Below, in pieces: positions 56,185-64,000 of a stretch of DNA of 64,000 nt. Every line of letters begins with the position of its first letter. Position 1 is the first letter of the stretch. Location: NCBI GenBank assembly GCA_022495995.1, contig JAFEMH010000342.1, positions 716,001-780,000 of the forward strand, written 5' to 3'. The notes beneath the pieces were generated by a model. That model was not told the origin of the DNA. It did not search any database and worked only from the letters and a program-made list of their open reading frames with translations. The position numbers and the translations under genes were made by a program. The DNA comes from Adenophora triphylla var. japonica (lineage: Eukaryota; Streptophyta; Magnoliopsida; Asterales; Campanulaceae).

Positions 56185-56560
56185 GCGTGTCAACATGTTC
56201 TATCCCTCTCCAGCTAAAGTTTCAACATGTATCACCCGTACCGGCGTGTCAACATGTTGAAATTTTCTTCCTGTGTTCAAACATGTATCACCGCACCGGC
56301 GTGTCAACATGTTTGGCCTTCTCTCAGCTAGGTCTCAACATGTATCACCGCACCGCGTGTCAACATGTTGAGCAGCTCCGGCTTAGGTCTCAACATGTAT
56401 CGGCCCGTACTGGCGTGTCAACATGTTGAGCCTGCTCCAGCTTAGGTCTCAACATGTATCAGCCGTACTGGCGTGTCAACATGTTGAGCCTGCTCCAGCT
56501 TAGGTCTCAACATGTATCAGCCGTACTGGCGTGTCAACATGTTGAGCCTAAGCTGTTTGT
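56185..56560. repeat. ~59-bp minisatellite in Tat-3
   Basis: Six to seven units, the last three nearly identical. Each has CAACATGTATCA, then a CGT(A)C(T/C)GGCGTGTC block and CAACATGTTGAGC, then TCCAGCTTAGGTCT. CAACATGTTG is a perfect palindrome, so each unit can form a hairpin. Tandem repeats between pol and the 3' LTR are known in Tat elements. Confidence 0.85.
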
Positions 56561-56843
56561 TCAAGTTGTATACCTTTGCAAAACAAATTCATGTTAGGGT
56601 TGGGTGTTAGCGTAGCTAACACCCCTCTGATGCTTAAGTCAATAAGAATTTTTAGCATTACATAAGAATTGACAAACATAAATAAATGACTTGACAAAAT
56701 TTAAATCATACCTGTTTTCGGAGTTTGCTTTTATGAAAAAATGACAACTTACATGGAATACAACTTGAGGTACTGTTTTGCTAACATTTTGACATGTTGA
56801 AGATAGGTGGTCATCTTTTCCTATTTTGTCAGCCTCATTGTGG
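56561..56843. other. AT-rich spacer in Tat-3
   Basis: Lies between the minisatellite and the gag remnant. In other Tat elements pol would be here; nothing of it remains. No feature recognised. Confidence 0.5.
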
Positions 56844-57350
56844 TCATTTTAGGACTATGAGCTTATCTTCTTTCAGTCTGATGAATTTAACAGCTCTCGT
56901 CCTGACATCTTCAAGTCTCTTGCATGGAGTCATGACCAATTCGTCATAATAAGGTGATCCCTTCTTCAAGCCCAATCTGAATGCCCCGGTGGCTGTGGAC
57001 ATGTTGGTTGAATGGGAAGGTGTGACCACGCTGGGCAACTTGACTAGTTGTCACAGTTGCACTATCAGTCTGTACTGCACTCGCCATGGGGATGTCTCCA
57101 AGATTGCCCCCAGTACCTGCACCCAAAAGAGTTCTAGGAAATAAAGGCGATAATGGAGTTACAACTTGAGGTTCAACTCGATTCCTTTTTCGCAGATTCT
57201 CAATTGCATTGAAGATCATAGTATTGGTATCCTGCTGAGCATCCCTTCGCTTATTCAGTTCATTCAACATGGTTGCCATATTAGTCATGAAACCAAGATT
57301 GATTTCAGACGCGGTGGAGGAGAATGATAGAGTTCTGACAGTACCACTGA
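56844..57350 (-). pseudogene. Tat-3 gag remnant
   Basis: ORF 57288-56944 starts MTNMATMLNELNKRRDAQQD and corresponds to the coiled N-terminal part of Tat-1 gag; the frame is open further upstream to about 57345. ORF 57038-56844 contains LGLKKGSPYYDELVMTPCKR, equivalent to GLKKDSQYYQDLVMTPCKR of Tat-1. The Retrotrans_gag core that should lie between them is deleted: sequence jumps from the N-terminal part to this later block. It ends in a frameshift after RLKEDK. Confidence 0.82.
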
Positions 57351-58973
57351 TTTACCCCCAACACGAACATGGGCCATAGAGAAATAAAAAACTTAAATCA
57401 AAAATTGAAATTTATGTCATTTGAAGTTTAGATCAATCTTTTGATTTCCAGAAGTTGAAGTTTTGGATCTGTATTTCTGATTTATAGCTCTGTTGTGTGC
57501 GGGATGATTTCCAAAAGTTTCCTGCTGGGTAGGAGAGTGAACTTTCAAAGCCAGCTTAGTTAAATATACAAACCACATGCATTAAAGCAACAATTTCAGG
57601 AAGAACGCCAAACACCACATTTATCTCATAGTATGAGGTGACACAGCAAATTAAAACAAGAAAAACATGAATCAGGTATGCAGTAAACAGTACAACAAAC
57701 AAACCAGACTAGACATAAACACAGAAACACTTAGTACAACACAGGCGTACTAAATATAAAAAATAAGCAAACAACAAAAAAGAACAAATATAGAAAATAG
57801 ATATAGCATTAATAACAGTAAGAGGACTAATTGCACAAAAACGAACCACTAAAAAAAATAAATAAATAACATGACTAATATAAAGAAATACACAGAAGTA
57901 ACACAAATTGAAATAACAAAGAATACACACGAACATTAAGAGAGCACCAAACAGTGATGTGTTATAAAGAAACAATGTAAGAGAATAACATAGCAGTAAC
58001 ACACAATGCAACTATAACTCTCAGGCGACGATTTTAATTTTATAAACAAACATATTTGTTGGACAGCAAAATGAATGCCTATTTATTTGAGATTTAAGGG
58101 TTATTCTTTTCAAAATTTGAGTTTTGCAAAAAGACAAATAAATTAACAACAGTTATTTGAAGGTGAGATAAAAGGACAAGGAGGAGAGTAGTAAGTAAGC
58201 CCATTCCATTCCAAAATGGAACCATTTTAAGCTTTTACTATTCCATTCACACCGTGAACCAATTTTAGCAAAATCATGTCACTTGGTACTCAAACATTTA
58301 AGGCCAATTCCGCTTGTTGTTTCTAACAGGCAAACTTGTAAAGTGGCAGAAAAACCAATCATATTCATATGTGGCAATTCAGGTCAAAGTTGAAATAGCT
58401 GATCAAGAACAAGAAAAACAATTACTCCTATTATAATTTTATCCATCACTCAATAGGAAATCAATTGACGAGCAGCATGGGCAAAAAACAATAACACAAA
58501 CACAAACAAATTACAAGCAGCTGAAAGGCACAGAATGGAACAATAAGGCATATGAGTCAACACAAAGCCGTAGTACAAAAACATTACTACAACAGGACAA
58601 GAAACACAAAATACACAAACAAAGATATCTGAAATAATCAAAACTGCAGATTCATAGTCTTAGCAATTGCCCTTAGATCACTTATAATCTTCTTATCTTA
58701 ATTAATTAGATTAAGTGCAGCAAAGCGTAACAGAATAGCAATGAGCATACATATACACAAGAGACAGAAGGTTCATACCGTCGGTTCATGCATAAGGAAG
58801 AGATATATAAGAAAAATAGCATGGCTATGATTTCCATTTCCTGTAGTTTGACTAAACTTGAGTAATGTGTTGTATGCAAAATAGCAACACGACAGCCCTA
58901 AACCAAAATACTATTCAAATTATTCAATGATGCCTACCTAACACCCATGCTTTAATTAAACAATTGGCTCATA

Positions 58974-59202
58974 CTCCCTCCGTCTCAACTTAAAATTCCT
59001 AATTTAACTTTATACAGAGATTAAGAAAAATTAAATGTTGTTAATATAAAAAGTTAATATTGTGAGTATAAAAGTTTTTGTTTTGAGAATAACAGGTGGG
59101 TCTCATTATACATTTTAGATAATAAAGCAACTAATAACCTTAAACTGAAACGGATCAAAAAAGAAAACAAAAACCTTAAATCGGGACGAAAAGATTAGGG
59201 AG
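58974..59202. mobile_element. Stowaway-type MITE in the captured intron (229 bp)
   Basis: Starts CTCCCTCCGTCTCAACTTAA, ends GGACGAAAAGATTAGGGAG, flanked by TA on both sides. Ends are imperfect inverted copies. A second, single-ended Stowaway-like terminus (TTTAGTGGGACGGAAAGAG) lies at about 59404-59422. Confidence 0.75.
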
Positions 59203-60173
59203 TAGGCGCGCATAAGGAAGAGCCATTCCAATGTAATTGTCTAAAAATAAAAATAAAAAAGTAACAGATGGTGTGTCAAAGATTAATGATATAAACATGT
59301 AGGCAAACAAATAGCAGCGCAGATACAGGTTATATAGCGCCATAGCATACTTACACTATTTAATTTTTTTCTTATTTCCTATGTTCAAAACAAAAGTGTA
59401 ACTTTTAGTGGGACGGAAAGAGAATTTGACAAGAAGTTAGTTTTCTCCGTGTCATTTTGATCTACAACACCTCTGACATTAGTATCCAATAGAAAAAACG
59501 CCAAAACAATTACAAAAGGAAATCAAATGAGAAAAGTCAGTGCACAAACGTGAGGCTAAAGAATCCCAATAAAGGATCGCCAATCTAAATCCAAGCATGA
59601 AATTTGTTCGCATTCATGAAAACAAAGCAAATAATTGAGCTTGATTCCGCACGCCAAACGATAAGCTATGACTTAACATAAAGATCGATACGAGGTTCTG
59701 TTAGAAGAATATAACAGGAAATTGAAAAAGAAAATGTAAAAGTAGTACCTAATCCATAAGCATGAGAAAACTTCTCCATGTAATGACAGATTCTAACCGA
59801 TTCTTAATATCATTAATGGTTCAACTAATTGCATTCAATTATCCTAATGGAGCCACCAATAATGTAACTGATCAAAACTGAGTCAACAAAGCAAAACCAG
59901 AACCTCTCCAATATTGAATACAACAAAGAACACGGCTTTCAAGAACAAGCCACCATCAAAACTGATTTTCTAGCTTTAATCGTAGTTCTAAGCAAATAAA
60001 GATTCAAAAAACATGAACGAATGCAGACATAAACATGAAATTTTGGTCAGGAAATTCAAAGAAACCAAGAAATGTTACAGCATTGCGCTGATCCATCAAC
60101 TATACAGAAATACTTCACAATTAAAATCGTTAAATGTAAGCTTGATTTCAATATCTTCTGGTCAAGAAACTAC

Positions 60174-60343
60174 CTGGTGTTCGACGAGTGTACCCAAATA
60201 CAAACCTGTTCTTGAGAGGATGCAGAACCGGCTTTGAGCTCGCGAGATTGGCGTTCGCGATCTTCGGCATCTCGGTCGGAGAGGTCGAACTGCGACAGAG
60301 CGTTCTTGTTATCGGTTTCTCTCTTGTCCGCTACAAGATCCAT
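60174..60343 (-). pseudogene. nCBP/4EHP-like (eIF4E family) exon 1, captured and frameshifted
   Basis: Start codon 60343-60341 (MDLVADKRETDNKNALSQ), then DRDAEDRERQSRELKAG. One extra base near 60224-60226 shifts the frame; in the shifted frame it continues LHPLKNRFVFGYTRRTPG and stops at the donor CCAG/GTAGTTTC (exon end 60174). The RERQSRELKAG...HPLK..F.F.YTRRTPG pattern is that of plant novel cap-binding protein (nCBP, class II eIF4E), which binds the mRNA 5' cap in the cytoplasm. The residue before YTRRTPG, normally Trp, is Gly. Only exon 1 is present, so no cap-binding fold can be made. Identification is from memory of the family. Confidence 0.72.
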
Positions 60344-60399
60344 GTTCAGTAGATTGGTACCTCTTTCAATCAATTGAGCTTCCTCACAAACCCTAGTTG

Positions 60400-60453
60400 G
60401 CCCGGTGCTCCTTGTTTCTTTTCCTGGGACTGATCGGAAGTTGGATTGGTCAT
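60400..60453 (-). pseudogene. Tat-3 gag start
   Basis: ATG at 60453-60451 starts MTNPTSDQSQEKKQGAPGQ, a Ser/Gln/Lys-rich gag-like N-terminus about 35 bp after the primer site. The frame then runs into the captured segment and stops at the end of LGFVRKLN (about 60370). Confidence 0.6.
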
Positions 60454-60486
60454 TTTGATGTTCTAAACAAATCTAAAAAACCAAAG

Positions 60487-60504
60487 TTCCCACAGACGGC
60501 GCCA
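60487..60504 (-). promoter_or_regulatory. Tat-3 primer binding site
   Basis: TGGCGCCGTCTGTGGGAA on the minus strand, three bases after the 5' LTR. This site is common in plant Tat-type gypsy elements; the tRNA is not assigned. Confidence 0.65.
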
Positions 60505-60507
60505 AAT

Positions 60508-61179
60508 TGTTTCGGCCATTTTTCGACAAGCGATCGTAAATAACCAAATATTTCAAGGAAAGAATTGGGTGCAATGGAGTATAGATTTGTGTATGTGATA
60601 ATCAATGAACAAAGGAATTTTGACGAGGAAAGCCCTTGAACAAATCGTTCGCCGGCATAAAACCTCGGGAGGATTTGGGACCTACCTTGACCAAAATTTC
60701 ACTACGATCAGGGAATTACAAGCTTGGAAGTATGGAGAGGATTACAAGAGTGATTGTGAGTGTGTCAATACATGTGTCCTTCCCTCATCTCCATACCCCT
60801 ATTTATAATAAAGGTAAAATAAAAGGATAATAACCAAAAATCCCTAAAAACTAGGCATAATGGAGTTATTGAGGAGAAAAATCTGGTCATAACTGCTGAT
60901 GGTGGAAAAATCATGGTTGAATTGGTCTTCTACGAGTGCACAAGTATCTCCTAGAAAATAGGAACCGTAAAACTGCTCCCAAGTTGTTCCAGCTTCAAGA
61001 TGTTGATGAAGACGTCGAGCCAAGATGTCGGTCCAAGATGTGAACTCAACATGTAAAATCAACTTGTAAAAAGTCAACTTGTGGAGGACAAGTTGTGGAG
61101 GTCAAGTTGTTGAGGCGTCTTGATATGTTGACCTGCTTAAGGTGCCAATCATATATAGTGAAAAAATCCATCCCCAACA
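60508..61179 (-). repeat. Tat-3 5' LTR (right)
   Basis: 672 bp, identical by eye to 54911-55582, followed by the AAAGT duplication. Confidence 0.96.
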
Positions 61180-61184
61180 AAAGT

Positions 61185-62139
61185 GAGAAAATGTTAGGAA
61201 CCCATCTCGCCCAGTACGTTAGGACCGATTTTTCTTATTTATGTGTGTGTGTGTGTGTTAAAAGAAATCTAGATACAGGGGTGTTGTTATGAAGTGAGAA
61301 GGTGTTAGGACAACTATGGGATCTCGTTAGTCGTTAATTCCCTTTGTCTTCTTCAATTTTGATGGGCGGGATTTCGAAAAGAGTGATTTCTTGAGATAAA
61401 CTTTATGAGCGAACTTTACTTTAGGTGGAGAGTTCTAATTGACTTTACTTTAGGAGGTTTAGGCTTTATTTTGTCAGAGTGTGAGTAAGGAGAGTAAGTG
61501 GGGAGGGTTGTGTGAATAATGTGTGTTTATAAAAGGATTGTTTGAATAATGGTTTACGAAAGGATTGTGAGTTTATGAAATTATTGTGTGAATAATGTGT
61601 GGTTATGAAAAGATTTTGTGAATAATGCGTGTTTATGAAAAAAATTGTGTGTATGAAAAGATTGTTTGTCTCAAAGGGGTGAAGTGTGCTCTATTTATAG
61701 GTGAAGGGGGACAAGTGGTTAGCTAACTTCAAGTGAAGTTGAGGCCACGTTCTTGGGTTAATTGGAACCAAGTTTAGGGTTTTTGGATAACCCAAACAAC
61801 AAAAACGTGCCAAAATAAAAAAATGTCGCTGTCATTGACTAGCCAGCTCACTAGCTAGGTGCCCGTCTGGCGAGGCCAGGAGTAGTCGTGAGGCTACTTA
61901 GTGCAGTCACAGGTTTTTCATGTTTCTTCCCTCATATGCCTCCCACATGCTGGTGGGTGCACGAAGAAGGGTGTGTAGAAGGAAAAATTTACTAATTGTG
62001 GGGTGCATTTAATACCGGTGGGTACATGATAAGGTGTGGGGGTCTAGTAGTTCTTCAAAGACGTCTCTTGCGAAGCAAGTGGGCATGGTCGATAAAAACT
62101 GAGATGCCCACCTTAGGGATAAAAGGTGATCGCAAGAAG
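61185..62139. other. Old gypsy untranslated or LTR-like region
   Basis: Continues the sequence interrupted by Tat-3. Contains a (GT)n tract (61242-61258), a second copy of the AAAGAAATCTAG...GTTAGG block (61261-61310), a series of diverged repeats of GAATAATGTGTGTTTATGAAAAGATTGTG at 61510-61665, and a TATA-like CTATTTATA at 61690-61698. No coding sequence recognised. Probably LTR or UTR of the old element. Confidence 0.5.
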
Positions 62140-62520
62140 GGCGGTTACTCACTGAACGCACGTGGGCGCATGAGATACCGAAAAGGGAGAGAGGCGACAA
62201 ATGCCTCGTCATTACTCACTGAACGCTCTCAGAGGTGCCATAGTTGCTAACGATGATAGGCTGCGAGGGCCTCGACATTACTTACTGAATGCTCTCGGGA
62301 GCGCATGAGATGCCAACGAAGGGAGGCGGGGCGAGGGCATCAGTATTACTCACTAAACTGTCTTAGGAGCACATGGGTTACCAACGGCGGAAGGAGGCGA
62401 GGGCATCAACGTTACTCACGGAATACTGTCAGGAGCCGATGAGTTGCCAGTGACTGGTGGCGGCGAAGGCCTCGACATTACTCACTGAACGCTTTCGGGA
62501 AAGCACGAGTTGTCAATGAA
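62140..62520. repeat. Degenerate ~65-75-bp tandem repeat
   Basis: About six units sharing CGACATTACTCACTGAACGC, then TCTCGGGAGC, CATGAGTTGCCAA and GGCGAGGGC. Units differ by many substitutions and small indels. GC content is clearly above the surroundings. Function unknown. Confidence 0.75.
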
Positions 62521-64000
62521 AAATATATTTGGGAATTGGTCAGAACTTTAAGACGAGATGATGAGGCTTTCTCAATCTGGGAATATTTTAGCCTCTATAA
62601 GCCAAGTGGCAGACTCTGGTGAAAATGAGATGTTCAGGCTTTCTCAAGCCAAACTCTTCTAGGGATGAGGTTAAAAAAGAGGTGCAAAGGATATCTCAAG
62701 ATAGGTTAAATAGGGCAAAATGGGCCGTGGAGGCCCAAATGCAGTGAGTGGCCGAGCGGTTGTTTGGGATTGCCAGGTGGCTATTCTGTGAATTAACCCT
62801 AACAGTGAGCTCAACCCATTTTGGCCATTTTTGTTATTCTTGAGGGAGAAGACAGTCCTGGGAGCCAAAAGGATCCCTTTTGGGATCCTTTGAGAGGAAA
62901 CGAAACTCTATCAAGAAAACTCACAAAAATACTTAACACTCCTTTGCACTCTTAAGACTTCACAAAAGCTAAGCCTTGATGACAAGGCCTTCTTGGAGGT
63001 ATTCTTAAACTAGGCATTTTTTCTACTCTATTTGTTTATGTTATTTAGTCTCTTATTTATATGTATGCAATCTCCATCAAAAGGGAGACAATCGAATGAT
63101 TATTTCATATATTGAACATAGTCAAGGTTATCTCCCTAACATTCCAAAACACCCTTAAAATTCCTTCCTTGCAATGGCTAAATAAATACCATGAGGACCT
63201 TTGATAATAATAGTAGAACATTTTAAACGAATTAGGCATCCTAGGGAAGGTTTCCTTCACGTCATTTTTCACGGGGTATCTACAATGTTGACTCACTGGG
63301 ATTGTAAATAAGATGGTTAAACTTGCACAATTTTTTAGTGTTCTACTTGATTTTCTGCTTGGACTATCCTCAAAGAGGACAAAAGCGCGCGAATTTGGCT
63401 TATTCAGCCAAACCGTGTGAGTTTGATCTCTCTGGCCAAAATCGTGTGTGTTATGTATGTTGCATTGGGATATAGTCCAACTAAAGTATTAGGCTGATTA
63501 ATAAGGAGGAAAATATCAAAGAGGATCAAAGAGGAACCAAAACGGGTTGACACGACAAGTGTATAAGGGTATTTGGGGATTTACAGGGACTTTGGTGTAT
63601 CTCCTTGAGTTTGGCACAATGATTCCTTATGACCTTGAACGTCATGGCCAAAGAATGGTACATGAAACTGTCAGAATCTACACGTTCATATTCAGACATT
63701 AAAGTAAAAGCATTTGTGGCATTGTTTCGCGCCAATGTTGGTGACAACCTCTCCCAAACAACTATGAGAAAAAGGAAGAGAAGGAAACCACGAATATGAG
63801 AACGAGATTCATTGTTCAACACGCCAATAGGCTTAGATAAGTAAAAAACATAGACCCTAGTTCTTATTATCAATCAAGAACTACCGAAGATTCTCCCAAA
63901 TAGTTCAAAAATGACGTTCCTTAACAAGTTTAGTGGGAACTCTTGTCCAGATGCATATGTCATCTCTTACATTCAAGAAATACTTACTAAGAACGTGTCT
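62521..64000. other. Right edge: retroelement-like non-coding DNA
   Basis: Includes a perfect 10-bp stem hairpin AAAGGATCCC-TTTT-GGGATCCTTT (62868-62891) and, on the minus strand at 63283, TGTAGATACCCCGTG, which looks like the start of a plant gypsy LTR. The matching end is not in view or not recognised. The remainder to 64000 has no supported gene; a 115-codon minus ORF at 63526-63873 shows no known domain. Confidence 0.4.

Larger units (their letters stand above)
57351..60400 (-). other. Captured host genomic segment (nCBP-like exon 1 plus intron)
   Basis: About 3 kb inserted within gag, between codon ~20 (near 60400) and the rest of gag (near 57350). Its right end holds an nCBP-type first exon (60343-60174, minus) with a normal-looking splice donor. 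The remaining ~2.8 kb is AT-rich, has no further recognisable exon, and contains a MITE (58974-59202), as expected for a host intron. It has the same orientation as the element and the intron is unspliced. Exact junctions are uncertain by some tens of bases. Confidence 0.7.
54911..61179 (-). mobile_element. Tat-3: young non-autonomous Tat-like element carrying a host gene piece
   Basis: 6269 bp. LTRs 54911-55582 and 60508-61179 are both 672 bp and appear identical; duplication AAAGT (54906-54910, 61180-61184). The element reads on the minus strand: primer site, first codons of gag, a captured ~3-kb genomic piece with nCBP-type exon 1, a gag remnant homologous to Tat-1/Tat-2, then a 3' region with hairpins and a minisatellite. 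No protease, RT, RNase H or integrase is present, so movement required proteins from a relative. LTR identity means the insertion is recent. Confidence 0.95.

Noticed and set aside
56185..56560. Regularly spaced palindromic repeats as a CRISPR-like array
   Set aside because: Plant nuclear DNA inside an LTR element; units are contiguous, with no unique spacers and no cas genes. It is a minisatellite.
57709..58641. Minus-strand ORFs rich in Phe, Cys and Tyr in the captured intron
   Set aside because: AT-rich sequence giving hydrophobic frames; no known domain, no splice context, no conservation visible.
60174..60343. A functional nCBP gene
   Set aside because: Only exon 1, with a frameshift and a changed conserved Trp, lying inside gag of a retrotransposon.
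63526..63873. 115-codon minus ORF at the right edge
   Set aside because: No recognisable domain or neighbouring exon; kept only as a remark in the edge region.

Overview
This window is plant nuclear DNA, most likely from a eudicot, and it is almost entirely transposable elements. The evidence is the mix of lineages: Ty1/copia and Tat- and Athila-type Ty3/gypsy retrotransposons, a CACTA (En/Spm) transposon with GT-AG introns, and Stowaway-type MITEs. No intact ordinary host gene was found. The only host-gene sequence recognised is a piece of an eIF4E-family (nCBP/4EHP) gene that sits inside a retrotransposon. The species cannot be named from the sequence.

Layout. 1-1140: a long TTA microsatellite and a degenerate ~51-bp repeat. 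1141-7619: a decayed copia (Copia-A, minus strand). 7620-7707, 53668-54905 and 61185 onward: pieces of an old gypsy background. 7708-53662: a Tat-type gypsy (Tat-1, minus, TSD TTTCC) split by a 36.5-kb insertion. That insertion, 14227-50737 (TSD CTTAG), is a composite copia in which a minus-strand copia and a plus-strand copia lie head to head around a palindrome centred near 20056. Three younger elements sit inside the composite: an Athila-like element without coding capacity (21247-26490, TSD TTAAC), a second Tat element (Tat-2, 29817-38419, TSD GGAAG) and an 11.3-kb CACTA (38627-49957, TSD GGA). A third Tat-like element (Tat-3, 54911-61179, TSD AAAGT) lies to the right. Its two 672-bp LTRs look identical by eye, so it is the youngest insertion.

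Points of biology. (1) Tat-1 and Tat-2 carry the same in-frame UAG between protease and reverse transcriptase, followed by CAA UUA; this is the TMV-type leaky-stop context and suggests that pol is made by readthrough. (2) Both carry, antisense to pol and next to the 3' LTR, a spliced gene ending in a coiled coil; in Tat-1 its first exon resembles the 'putative gypsy type transposon' domain. Conserved short hairpins follow it. (3) Tat-3 has exon 1 and part of intron 1 of an nCBP-like gene in place of part of its gag-pol. (4) The CACTA looks autonomous: perfect 12-bp termini, an uninterrupted three-exon TNPD-type transposase (1136 codons) and a ten-exon TNPA-like gene (592 codons) containing four tandemly duplicated micro-exons.

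Relative ages from LTR comparison by eye: Tat-1 is oldest (~4% LTR difference), then the composite copia, the Athila-like element and Tat-2 (about 1-2%), then Tat-3 (~0%). This order agrees with the nesting. All exon structures and percentages were derived by reading, not by running software.
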